From UBA6115 sp964346355 (GTDB taxonomy: Bacteria > Bacillota > Clostridia > Christensenellales > Aristaeellaceae), in assembly GCA_964346355.1 (NCBI GenBank), contig CAYFUH010000019.1, positions 1 through 30,238 of the forward strand: 30,238 bases of DNA, written 5' to 3'. The position numbers were made by a program, and so were the translations under genes. The notes beneath the pieces were generated by a model that was given only the letters and a program-made list of their open reading frames with translations, did not search any database and had not been told where the DNA came from. Of this stretch, positions 13,767-21,791 are shown in pieces; the stretch's first letter is position 1; each line of letters opens with the position of its first letter.

Positions 13767-16415
13767 ATGAGTCAGGAATTCAAGATGGAAAAAACCTTCC
13801 AGCCAAAGGATCGGGAGCATCAGATCTATGAAAACTGGGAGCGCTCCGGTGCCTTTGTCGCGCACCGGGTCAAAGGCAAGAAGCCCTTCACCATCATCAT
13901 GCCGCCGCCCAACATTACGGGCCAGTTGCACATGGGCCACGCGGTGGACGTGACAGTGCAGGATATTTTGATCCGCTTCCACCGCATGCTGGGCGATCCC
14001 ACGCTCTGGCTGCCGGGGACGGACCATGCCTCCATCGCGACAGAAAACCGCATCGTAGAGCAAATGCGCAAAGAAGGGGTCAGCAAGGAAGAAATTGGCC
14101 GCGAGGCCTTCCTTGAGCGCGCCTGGGCGTGGAAGGAGAAGTTTGGCGGGCAGATCACCCAGCAGCTGCGCCGGCTGGGCGCATCCTGCGACTGGAGCCG
14201 CGAGCGCTTCACCATGGATGAAGGGTGCTCCCGCGCGGTGATCGAAGTGTTTGTCAAGATGTATGAGCAGGGGCTCATCTACCGCGGCGAGCGCATCATC
14301 AACTGGTGCCCGGTCTGCCGCACCGCGCTGTCTGACATCGAGGTGGAGTATGAGGAGCAGCATTCCCACCTGTGGTACATTCACTACCCGGCGCAGGACG
14401 GGGGCGAAGGCGTGGTGGTGGCCACCACCCGGCCGGAGACCATGTTGGGCGATACCGGCGTGGCGGTCAACCCGGATGACACACGCTACCGCCACCTGAT
14501 TGGCAAAAAGGTGGTGCTGCCGCTTGCTGAGCGTGTAATCGGTGTCGTGGCGGACGCCTATGTGGATCCGGAGTTTGGCACGGGCGCTGTGAAGATGACG
14601 CCCGCGCACGACCCCAACGACTTTGAAATCGCCAAGCGCCACAACCTGGCCATCCTGCGCGTGATGAACGACGACGGCACGATGAATGAGGCAGCGGGCA
14701 AGGACTACCAGGGACTCAGCGCAAAGGACTGCCGCAAACTGGTGCTGCAGCGCCTTCAGGAGCAGGGCTATCTGGTCAAAACCGAGGACTACACCCACAG
14801 CGTGGGCAGCTGTTCCCGCTGCCACACCACGGTAGAGCCGCTCATTTCCAAGCAATGGTTTTTGGAGATGGCCCCTCTGGCTGCACCCGCCGTCAAGGCT
14901 GTGCGCGATGGGGAGATCAAGTTTTATCCCGAGCGCTTCGCCAAGACCTATTTCAACTGGATGGACAACATCAGGGATTGGTGCATCAGCCGCCAATTGT
15001 GGTGGGGACACCGCATCCCGGCCTGGTACTGCGATACCTGCGGCAAAATCATCGTCGCGCGTGAGGCGCCGGATACCTGCCCGGATTGCGGTTCTGCCAA
15101 ACTGCGCCAGGATGAGGACGTGCTGGACACCTGGTTCTCCTCCGCCCTGTGGCCTTTTTCCACCCTGGGATGGCCGGAGCAGACGGAAGATTTACAGTAT
15201 TTCTATCCCACCAACACCCTGGCCACCGGCTATGACATCATCTTCTTCTGGGTTGCGCGGATGATCTTCTCCGGCATCGCCCACATGGGGCAGGTGCCCT
15301 TTGACACCGTGCTCGTCCACGGCATTGTGCGGGATGAGCAGGGACGCAAGATGTCCAAATCCCTGGGCAATGGCGTAGACCCGCTGGAATTGATTGATAC
15401 CTACGGCGCGGACGCGCTGCGTTTCTCCCTGGTGCAGGGCGTGGCGCCCGGCGCTGACATGCGCGTGAGCAACGAACGCAGCGAGGCGGCGCGCAATTTC
15501 GCCAACAAGGTGTGGAACGCCTCCCGCTTTGTGCTGATGAACATGGACGGCGTTCCCGGCGCGGTTGATGTCAACCAGCTGCAAACGCCGGAGAAGTGGA
15601 TCCTCAGCCGCTTGAACAAGGCGATCAAAGCGGTAACAGGCCACTTAAAGGGCAATGATTTGGGCCTGGCCGCTCAGGTGATTTATGATTTTGCCTGGAA
15701 TGAGTTTTGCGACTGGTATATCGAGCTGTCCAAGGGCGATTTGTTTGACGGCAAGCGGGAGCGTAAGGCCCAGGCCCGCGCGGTGCTGTATGAGGTGCTG
15801 TCCGCCGTCCTGCGCCTGCTGCACCCCTTTATGCCCTTTTTGACAGAGATGATCTACCAGCAGCTGCCCGGGCATGAGGAGGACTCCTGCATGCTGGCGC
15901 CCTGGCCGCATGAGAAAAAGGAATATGATTTTACGGAAGAGGAGCAGCAGATGGAGGGCGTGATGGACATGATCCGCGCCATCCGTGTGGTGCGCCAGGA
16001 ACTCAAGGTGCAGCCCGGCCACCGTGCGCGCGTGTTGCTCAAGCCCAAGGCGGGCTGGGCGGAGCGCCTCACCACGGCTGAACCCTACTTCCAGCGCCTG
16101 GCGGGCGCCGCCTCCCTGCAGATTCTGCCCATTGATGCGCAGGTGGAGGAGAAGACGGTATCTGCCGTGGGCATCATCGGCGAAGCGCTGATGCCGCTGG
16201 GTGAATTGGTGGATATTGAAAAAGAAATCGCGCGCCTTGAGAAGGAAGTGCAAACCCTGCAGGCGGAGATTGCCCGCAGCCAGGGCAAACTGAACAACGA
16301 AGGCTTTGTGAAGAAGGCGCCTCCTGCCCTGGTGGATGCCGAGAAGGAAAAGATCAGCCAAAACGAAGGCATCCTGGAGACGGTGAACCACCGCCTGGCG
16401 GAACTGCGCCAATGA
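13767..16415 (+). CDS. valS: Valyl-tRNA synthetase
   Basis: A complete 882-residue class I synthetase that charges tRNA-Val. The HIGH motif is HMGH (residues 55-58) after PPPNITGQL. The CP1 editing domain is present (ATTRPETMLGDTGVAVNP), with a zinc-binding Cys cluster (WYCDTCGKI ... CPDCGS). KMSKS is at residues 528-532, followed by the anticodon-binding helical domain. The C-terminal coiled coil (VDIEKEIARLEKEVQTLQ) is typical of ValRS. The start ATG 13767 lies only four bases after AAGGAGG, part of the region just beyond the T-box terminator. The stop overlaps rsmH by four bases. Confidence 0.97.
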   Translation: MSQEFKMEKTFQPKDREHQIYENWERSGAFVAHRVKGKKPFTIIMPPPNITGQLHMGHAVDVTVQDILIRFHRMLGDPTLWLPGTDHASIATENRIVEQMRKEGVSKEEIGREAFLERAWAWKEKFGGQITQQLRRLGASCDWSRERFTMDEGCSRAVIEVFVKMYEQGLIYRGERIINWCPVCRTALSDIEVEYEEQHSHLWYIHYPAQDGGEGVVVATTRPETMLGDTGVAVNPDDTRYRHLIGKKVVLPLAERVIGVVADAYVDPEFGTGAVKMTPAHDPNDFEIAKRHNLAILRVMNDDGTMNEAAGKDYQGLSAKDCRKLVLQRLQEQGYLVKTEDYTHSVGSCSRCHTTVEPLISKQWFLEMAPLAAPAVKAVRDGEIKFYPERFAKTYFNWMDNIRDWCISRQLWWGHRIPAWYCDTCGKIIVAREAPDTCPDCGSAKLRQDEDVLDTWFSSALWPFSTLGWPEQTEDLQYFYPTNTLATGYDIIFFWVARMIFSGIAHMGQVPFDTVLVHGIVRDEQGRKMSKSLGNGVDPLELIDTYGADALRFSLVQGVAPGADMRVSNERSEAARNFANKVWNASRFVLMNMDGVPGAVDVNQLQTPEKWILSRLNKAIKAVTGHLKGNDLGLAAQVIYDFAWNEFCDWYIELSKGDLFDGKRERKAQARAVLYEVLSAVLRLLHPFMPFLTEMIYQQLPGHEEDSCMLAPWPHEKKEYDFTEEEQQMEGVMDMIRAIRVVRQELKVQPGHRARVLLKPKAGWAERLTTAEPYFQRLAGAASLQILPIDAQVEEKTVSAVGIIGEALMPLGELVDIEKEIARLEKEVQTLQAEIARSQGKLNNEGFVKKAPPALVDAEKEKISQNEGILETVNHRLAELRQ

Positions 16416-17362
16416 GCGGCGCGAAGGGCTTTCACCATATCCCGGTGCTAAAAGACGAGGTGCTGTGTGCCCTGCAAGCTGCCCCTGGCGGTGTCTACCT
16501 GGATGGCACCGTGGGCGGCGGCGGGCACGCGGCTGCTTTGCTTGACAGCCTGCATGGTGAAGCAAAACTGTATGCCCTTGACCGGGATCAGGACGCGCTC
16601 ACAGCGGCCGGGAAACGCCTCGCATACTGGGGTGACGCGGTCACCCTGCGCCACGGCAACTTCCATGACGCGCAGGACATCTATCCGGGTTTGCTGTTTG
16701 ACGGCATCCTGCTGGACTTGGGCGTGTCTTCCTGGCAATTGGACGCGGCGGAACGCGGCTTTAGCTACCACGAGGACGCGCCGCTGGACATGCGCATGGA
16801 CCAGTCTTCCGGTATCACCGCGGCGCAGTGGCTGAACACAACGGACGAAAAAACCATCACCCAGGCGCTTTATGACTACGCGGATGAGCGCTGGGCCGCG
16901 CGGATCGCCAAATTAATCGTAGAAATGCGCAGGGAACAGCCGTTTGCCACCACGCAGGATTTGGTGCGCGCGGTGGACCGCGCCATCCCCAAGGCGGTGC
17001 GCCGGAAGGATGAGGGACACCCCGCCAGGCGCGCCTTCCAGGCGGTGCGCATCGCGGTGAACGATGAATTGGCCCCGCTCAAACAGGCGCTGGAGGACCT
17101 GGCGCAGATGCTCAAGCCCGGCGGCAGGCTGTGCGTGATTACCTTTCATTCCATAGAGGACAGGGCGGTCAAACAGGCTTTCGCCAAAATGAAGAACCCC
17201 TGCGAGTGCCCGGTTAACGCGCCCATCTGCGTCTGCGGCAAAAAGCCTTTGGTCAACTTGCCCAAGGGCTACCCCAAAGCGCCGGGCGAGGCAGAGCTGG
17301 ACGCCAACCCCCGTGCCCGCAGCGCCAAGTTGCGCTGCGCGCAGAGGCTGCTTCATGAGTAA
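16412..17362 (+). CDS. rsmH: 16S rRNA (cytosine-1402 N4) methyltransferase
   Basis: A 316-residue SAM-dependent methylase (formerly MraW) that adds the N4 methyl group to C1402 in the ribosomal P-site region. Visible marks: HIPVLKDEV at the start, the SAM loop DGTVGGGGHAAALL, LDLGVSSWQLD, RGFSYHEDAPLDMRMD, and the late ITFHSIEDRAVKQ. In most bacteria the gene belongs to the mraZ-rsmH-ftsL division and cell-wall cluster. Here it is translationally coupled to valS (ATGA) and to rsmI (8-base overlap), so it is expected to follow the valine T-box. A second copy in a division cluster elsewhere cannot be excluded. Confidence 0.96.
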   Translation: MSGAKGFHHIPVLKDEVLCALQAAPGGVYLDGTVGGGGHAAALLDSLHGEAKLYALDRDQDALTAAGKRLAYWGDAVTLRHGNFHDAQDIYPGLLFDGILLDLGVSSWQLDAAERGFSYHEDAPLDMRMDQSSGITAAQWLNTTDEKTITQALYDYADERWAARIAKLIVEMRREQPFATTQDLVRAVDRAIPKAVRRKDEGHPARRAFQAVRIAVNDELAPLKQALEDLAQMLKPGGRLCVITFHSIEDRAVKQAFAKMKNPCECPVNAPICVCGKKPLVNLPKGYPKAPGEAELDANPRARSAKLRCAQRLLHE

Positions 17363-18230
17363 ACTGTTTGTGGTCGCAACGCCCATTGGCAACCTGGGGG
17401 ACATGAGCCCGCGGGCGATTGCGACGCTTCAGGAAGCGGACTTGATCCTGGCGGAGGATACCCGTGTCACGCGCAAGCTGCTGACCGCCTTTGACATCAA
17501 AACGCCCCTGGAAAGCTATCACCAGCATAACGAGCGGGAGAAAGCCGCCCAGGTTGTCGCGTGCATGACGGCAGAGGGGATGACAGTTGCCTTGGTCAGC
17601 GACGCGGGCATGCCTGCGGTGAGTGACCCGGGCGCCCTGCTTGTGGATGCGGCGCATGCGGCAAACATCCCTGTTTTCTGTGTGCCTGGCCCCAGCGCCA
17701 TGGCGGCCGCCCTGTCCGCCAGCGGTTTCATGGAAGCAGCCTTCGCCTTTTATGGTTTTTTGCCGCGCAAGAAAAAGGAATTGCGGGACAGCCTGCACGC
17801 GCTGCAAAATGGCCCGCCCCTGGCGGTTATCTATGAGTCCCCGCACCGGGTGCTGGATTTATTGAAGGCCATTGCCGAAGTTTATCCTGGCCTTGACCTG
17901 TCCGTCAGCCGGGAATTGACCAAGCTGCATGAACACACACTGCGAAACAGCGCGGAGGAAATGCTGGCATATTTTGCTGCGCACGAGGAGGCGCTGCGCG
18001 GGGAATTCGCGCTGGTTTTGCGCCTGCCCCAAACAGAAGAAAAACAGCCCGCTGCCCCTCTTGGTCTGGAAGCGCAGTTAGTGGATTTGATGGCGCAAGG
18101 CCATACCCTCAGGGACGCGCAGGCAGCCTTGTTCGCGCAGGGACAGCGCAAAAACGCTGTCTACGCGGCCGCCCTGAACCTCAAAAAACTGGCCGCGGAG
18201 CAACTCAACGCACCGGACGCACAAAATTGA
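17355..18230 (+). CDS. rsmI: 16S rRNA (cytidine-1402 2'-O) methyltransferase
   Basis: A 291-residue tetrapyrrole-methylase-fold enzyme that puts the 2'-O methyl on C1402 of 16S rRNA. Family marks: VATPIGNLGDMSPRAI, LAEDTRVTRKLL, YHQHNE, ALVSDAGMPAVSDPG, VPGPSAM, FYGFLPRKKKE and YESPHRVLDLL. ATG 17355 is chosen because the typical N-terminus (MSKLFVVATPIGN) begins there; it overlaps the rsmH stop by eight bases and has only a weak AGAGG upstream, which suggests coupled translation. Its TGA stop lies inside the -35 box of the next promoter. RsmH and RsmI modify the same nucleotide, so their adjacency makes functional sense. Confidence 0.96.
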   Translation: MSKLFVVATPIGNLGDMSPRAIATLQEADLILAEDTRVTRKLLTAFDIKTPLESYHQHNEREKAAQVVACMTAEGMTVALVSDAGMPAVSDPGALLVDAAHAANIPVFCVPGPSAMAAALSASGFMEAAFAFYGFLPRKKKELRDSLHALQNGPPLAVIYESPHRVLDLLKAIAEVYPGLDLSVSRELTKLHEHTLRNSAEEMLAYFAAHEEALRGEFALVLRLPQTEEKQPAAPLGLEAQLVDLMAQGHTLRDAQAALFAQGQRKNAVYAAALNLKKLAAEQLNAPDAQN

Positions 18231-18255
18231 CAGGCTTTTTGCCCTCTGTTATGAT
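18227..18255 (+). promoter_or_regulatory. Promoter of panT-coaX
   Basis: TTGACA (18227-18232), a 17-base spacer and TATGAT (18250-18255). The -35 box overlaps the rsmI stop codon. The leader of about 78 bases contains a small hairpin (CTACG/CGTAG with a 3-base loop, near 18295-18307) before the ribosome binding site CGGAGGT (18329-18335). I recognise no known riboswitch in it. Confidence 0.8.
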
Positions 18256-18340
18256 GCGCTTGCCGGTACAACATGATTGACCGGACATGTATCCGCTACG
18301 CGACGTAGGGTATCAAAAAGAGCCCGAACGGAGGTCCGCC

Positions 18341-18943
18341 ATGCAATCCGCACAGATTCGCAAACTTACCTTAACAGCCATTCTCATCGCCTTTGTGTTC
18401 CTCTTGGGGCTCACGCCCATTGGCATGATTCCCCTGGGGTTCATCAATGTGACCATCCTGGTGGTGCCCGTTGTCATCGGCACCATCATGCTGGGGCTCA
18501 CACCGGGGCTGATGATTGGCTTTTTCTTTGGCTCGGCCAGCCTCATGAGCGTGCTGGGCTTGTCCATGACGCCGCCCAGCGCACTGGCCGGCACGCTGCT
18601 GGCCTCAAGCCCTATTTTGACGGTCATCATGTGCTACCTGCCCCGTCTGCTCATCCCGGTGATGGTGCACCTGACCTGCCAGGCGCTCACCAAAGCTGGG
18701 CGCAAGCGCCTGGCGCTGCCGGTGGCTGCCGCGGTGGGTTCCCTCACCAACACGGTGTTTTACCTGGGGCTGATGTACCTGTTTTATCGTTTCGCTCAGC
18801 TTGACGCCGGCAAAATCGTCAACCTGATTTTGGGCACCGGCTTCATCGCCGGCATGTCCGAGGCCGCGGTTGCGGCAATCCTGGCGCCGGCCATCATCAT
18901 CGCGCTGAAAAAAGCGCTGAACATCAAGGAAGAAGTGCAATGA
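18341..18943 (+). CDS. panT: ECF transporter S component, probably pantothenate (PanT)
   Basis: A 200-residue membrane protein with about six hydrophobic segments and the look of an ECF-type substrate-binding (S) subunit: a short basic N-terminus (MQSAQIRKLTLTAILIAF), an early GLTPIGMIPLGFINVT loop, and a small basic C-tail. S subunits bind a vitamin and work with a shared EcfA-EcfA'-EcfT energising module, which is not in this window. Pantothenate is inferred from coaX, whose product phosphorylates pantothenate and whose start overlaps this stop by four bases (ATGA). ATG 18341 is preceded by CGGAGGT; the frame is open further up but without a ribosome binding site. Confidence 0.82.
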   Translation: MQSAQIRKLTLTAILIAFVFLLGLTPIGMIPLGFINVTILVVPVVIGTIMLGLTPGLMIGFFFGSASLMSVLGLSMTPPSALAGTLLASSPILTVIMCYLPRLLIPVMVHLTCQALTKAGRKRLALPVAAAVGSLTNTVFYLGLMYLFYRFAQLDAGKIVNLILGTGFIAGMSEAAVAAILAPAIIIALKKALNIKEEVQ

Positions 18944-19710
18944 TTTTAGTCATGGATGTGGGCAACACCAACATCAAGACCGCTGTGTTCAAGGGGCGGG
19001 AGCTGGTCAAGTCCTGGCGCGTGTCCACCAACACCAGCTATACCTCCGACGAATACGGCGTCAAAATGATGTCGATGTTTGAGCATGTCAAGCTGTCCGA
19101 AAAAGACATCGAGGGCATTATGATTTCCTCGGTTGTGCCCAGCATCAACTTCACCATCGAGCACATGTGCGATGATTATTTCAATGTCACGCCGCACTTT
19201 GTGGAGCCGGGGCTTAAAACCGGCATCAACAACCTGTATGAAAACCCGAAGGAACTGGGGTCTGACCGCATCAGCAACGCTGTCGCAGCCTATACGCAGT
19301 ATGGCTCGCCCTGCATCTTCATCGACTTTGGCACCGCTACCAGCTTTGGCGTCATCAGCGGCAAGGGCAACTTCATGGGCGGCTGTATTTTAACCGGCAT
19401 CCGCCTGGCGCGGGAGGCCGTGGTCACCGGCACTTCCAAGCTACCGCATTTTGAACTCAACCTGCCGGACAAGGTCATCGGCCGCAGCACCATCACCAAC
19501 CTGCAGTCCGGCCTGTTGTATGGCTATGTCGGCCAGGTGAACTACCTGGTGGAGCGCATCAAGCAGGAGATTGGGGAGGACAACGCCACCGTGGTTGCGA
19601 CCGGCGGGTTTGCCCACTACATCGCCGACCAGTCCGATGCCATCATGCACGTGGACAGCCTGCTCACCTTAAAAGGCATCCGCATGATCTATGAGAAGAA
19701 CTTCATGTAG
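18940..19710 (+). CDS. coaX: Type III pantothenate kinase
   Basis: A 256-residue CoaX, which phosphorylates pantothenate in the first step of CoA synthesis. Seen: the phosphate-binding DVGNTN (D6), the GSDR pocket (107-110) after ENPKEL, the catalytic D129 in IDFGTA, SGLLYGYVGQV and the late VATGGFA. Two well-conserved spots differ: the usual GTATT(F/Y) is GTATSFG, and the usual GGxIxPGI is GGCILTGI, with Thr at residue 152 instead of Pro. The overall fit to the family is otherwise strong from end to end. It is co-transcribed with panT, coupling vitamin uptake and trapping, and ends at the terminator at 19731. Confidence 0.94.
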   Translation: MILVMDVGNTNIKTAVFKGRELVKSWRVSTNTSYTSDEYGVKMMSMFEHVKLSEKDIEGIMISSVVPSINFTIEHMCDDYFNVTPHFVEPGLKTGINNLYENPKELGSDRISNAVAAYTQYGSPCIFIDFGTATSFGVISGKGNFMGGCILTGIRLAREAVVTGTSKLPHFELNLPDKVIGRSTITNLQSGLLYGYVGQVNYLVERIKQEIGEDNATVVATGGFAHYIADQSDAIMHVDSLLTLKGIRMIYEKNFM

Positions 19711-19730
19711 TTGCATCCATTTCAAACAAG

Positions 19731-19756
19731 AACCGCCGGCACTTGCCGGCGGTTTT
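19731..19756. terminator. Bidirectional terminator between coaX and the carboxypeptidase gene
   Basis: AACCGCCGGC (19731-19740) pairs perfectly with GCCGGCGGTT (19745-19754) around a 4-base loop, followed by TTTTCTT. The minus-strand reading also ends in a U-rich stretch, so it serves both convergent operons. Confidence 0.9.
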
Positions 19757-19757
19757 C

Positions 19758-21188
19758 TTATCTATAATACCTGGTCTTGTATTCCAGCTTCTGTTTTAAC
19801 TTGGGTTTGCGCTTCCTTGTAATCAGTTTAAACAACAATTGCGAGATAACAGCCACCGCGATCACGGGCAGCAGCACGATAAACAAAAACTCAAGGGAGA
19901 AGCGGGGGAAGGGGTTGGGGTCGGCCATGGTGTAGGCCTCAATCTCCGCCACGGTGGGCGCCAGGGAAGGCCGCCTGCTTATCGAGCGCGCGGCGATGAG
20001 TTCATACTGCACCGGCTCCGCGCCCGCTGCCAGCGGGGTGTAGGTCATGGTGCCCATCACCTCGCCCGCTTCAATGGGCGCTTCCAGCGTCCGTGAATAC
20101 TCAATCTGCGTGCGGGTGTTGTAGACGTTCATCTGGTCGTCCGTGCTGCCCTTCAGCGCGATCAAGGAGTCATTGGCGCCCGGATCCACCTTGCGCAGGT
20201 TCAACTCCAGCCGCCCCAAATCGGCATCCTCCATCGAAAAGCCGGTGATGTTGATGACCTTGGGGTTCTCCCGGTACAATTCCGCCACACTGGTGGACAC
20301 ATACTGGGAAAAGCCATACTCCATCAGCCGTCTGGTATCCCGCCATTTATCGGTGGAGCCGGAGTGCAAAACGACGGAGATCAGCGGGATGCCCTGCTTG
20401 GTGGCAGAGCCCACAAAGCACTCCCCGGCCTGGGAGTGATTGCCGGTTTTGATGCCGGTGGCGTATTGGTAGTAATGGCTGTTGTCCTCGCCCGCTGAGA
20501 GGAAGTTGATGGCGCGGTTGTTGAATTTGCGCGCCTTTGACATATTAGTCTCAGGCAAAGTGTAGCTGACCAGCGCCGCCACCTCGCGAAACGCCATGTT
20601 TTGCATGGCTTCCCGCGCGATGATAGCCAGGTCCCTGGCGGTGGACAGATGGTAGTCATCATGATAGCCGTGGGAGTTGGTGAAGTGCGTGGCTGTGCAG
20701 CCATACCGCGCGGCGGCCTCGTTCATCAGGTTCACAAAGGCGGCTTCCGAGCCCATCAAATGCTCGGCGATGGCGATGGCGCCATCGTTGCCGGAGTACA
20801 CCATGGTGGCGCGGATTAAGTCACCCAGGCGCACCTGCTCCCCCGCCTGCAGGCCCAGCTTGGCCGCGTCCTCGGGCATGTTGGCGGCATTCGGGGAAAC
20901 CGTGACGATGCTGTCCTGCTCGCCCATGGTGAGGGCCAACAGGACGGTCAGGATTTTGGTGGTGGAGGCGGGCGGGCGCATCTCGTCCGCGTTTTTCTCA
21001 AACAGCACATGCCCGCTGTTTTGCTCAATCACAATGGCGCTTTGGGCGCGCAGGTTCCTGGCGCTCAGGTTTTCCGGGTGGTTGGCGTCATACTCGCTGG
21101 CCTGTGCGCCTGAAAACGGCATCAGCAAACACACCAGCAGGATGACAATCACCCGCTTGACCTTGTGCTTGTTGTCCTTACAAACCAT
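19758..21188 (-). CDS. D-alanyl-D-alanine carboxypeptidase (peptidase S11)
   Basis: A 476-residue low-molecular-mass penicillin-binding protein that trims the terminal D-Ala from peptidoglycan stem peptides. The start (ATG 21188, after AAAGGAG) gives a basic N-terminus and a signal peptide (KRVIVILLVCLLMPFSGAQA, residues 11-30). Catalytic motifs: SxxK at S75-K78 (STTK), SGN at 132-134 and KTG at 247-249. A beta-rich C-terminal domain, a transmembrane helix (about 425-450) and a very basic cytoplasmic tail follow. Many DacA/DacF relatives instead end in an amphipathic helix, so a full membrane anchor plus charged tail is noteworthy. It is the last gene of the tmcAL-fumarase operon, 35 bases after fumarase beta. 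Confidence 0.93.
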   Translation of the reverse strand: MVCKDNKHKVKRVIVILLVCLLMPFSGAQASEYDANHPENLSARNLRAQSAIVIEQNSGHVLFEKNADEMRPPASTTKILTVLLALTMGEQDSIVTVSPNAANMPEDAAKLGLQAGEQVRLGDLIRATMVYSGNDGAIAIAEHLMGSEAAFVNLMNEAAARYGCTATHFTNSHGYHDDYHLSTARDLAIIAREAMQNMAFREVAALVSYTLPETNMSKARKFNNRAINFLSAGEDNSHYYQYATGIKTGNHSQAGECFVGSATKQGIPLISVVLHSGSTDKWRDTRRLMEYGFSQYVSTSVAELYRENPKVINITGFSMEDADLGRLELNLRKVDPGANDSLIALKGSTDDQMNVYNTRTQIEYSRTLEAPIEAGEVMGTMTYTPLAAGAEPVQYELIAARSISRRPSLAPTVAEIEAYTMADPNPFPRFSLEFLFIVLLPVIAVAVISQLLFKLITRKRKPKLKQKLEYKTRYYR

Positions 21189-21223
21189 GCCGCGCTCCTT
21201 TCTTTGGAACGTGGCATATCCTA

Positions 21224-21778
21224 TCACATCTCGTCCTGCTTGTATAGTTTGGGTCCCTCATCATACAGGTTGCCGCCAAAGGCGTCCACCGCGACCACAG
21301 CCGGGAAATCCTCAATCACAAAGCGGTGAATGGCTTCCGGCCCCAGGTCGGGATAGGCCAGCACCTCAAAGGATTTGATGGACTTGGAGATAAGCACGGC
21401 GGAGCCGCCCACCGCGCCAAAGTAAACCGCGCCGTATTCCGGCATCAAAGAAAGGGTGTTGGGGCCCAGGCGGCCTTTGCCAATCATGCCTTTTAAGCCC
21501 AGTTTCAAAAGCGGCGGGGTGTAGATGTCCATGCGGTAGGTGCTGGTGGGGCCGGCAGAGCCCACCGCCTGCCCGGGCCTGGCGGGCGCGGGGCCGACGT
21601 AGTAGATGGTCTGGCCCTCCAGGTCCACCGGCAAGGGCTCATTCTTCTCAACCAGCGCGACCAAGCGCTTGTGCGCGGCATCCCGTCCTGTGAGCACTGT
21701 GCCGGACAGCAAGACCTGGTCCCCGGCGCGCAAATCCTTGATGGTTTCTTCCGTCAGTGGCAGCTGAACCTTCTTCAT
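21224..21778 (-). CDS. Fumarate hydratase, class I, beta subunit (or tartrate dehydratase beta)
   Basis: A 184-residue C-terminal half of the class I iron-sulfur hydro-lyases. Family marks are GTVLTGRDAAHKRL, IYYVGPAPARPGQAVGSAGPTST, RMDIYTPPLL and GMIGKGRLG. With the alpha subunit it should hydrate fumarate to L-malate reversibly, using a [4Fe-4S] cluster held by alpha. It lies 13 bases after the alpha gene and is certainly co-transcribed with it. The related two-subunit L-tartrate dehydratase cannot be excluded by eye. Fumarase is the more common annotation in anaerobic Clostridia. Confidence 0.9.
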   Translation of the reverse strand: MKKVQLPLTEETIKDLRAGDQVLLSGTVLTGRDAAHKRLVALVEKNEPLPVDLEGQTIYYVGPAPARPGQAVGSAGPTSTYRMDIYTPPLLKLGLKGMIGKGRLGPNTLSLMPEYGAVYFGAVGGSAVLISKSIKSFEVLAYPDLGPEAIHRFVIEDFPAVVAVDAFGGNLYDEGPKLYKQDEM

Positions 21779-21791
21779 CGTCTACTCCTTC

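Noticed and set aside
13401..15011. Long open frame on the minus strand (536 codons) across rpmF, the T-box and valS
   Set aside because: It is antisense to two conserved genes and a structured RNA leader. The translated protein is His/Ala/Gly-rich shadow sequence with no recognisable domain.
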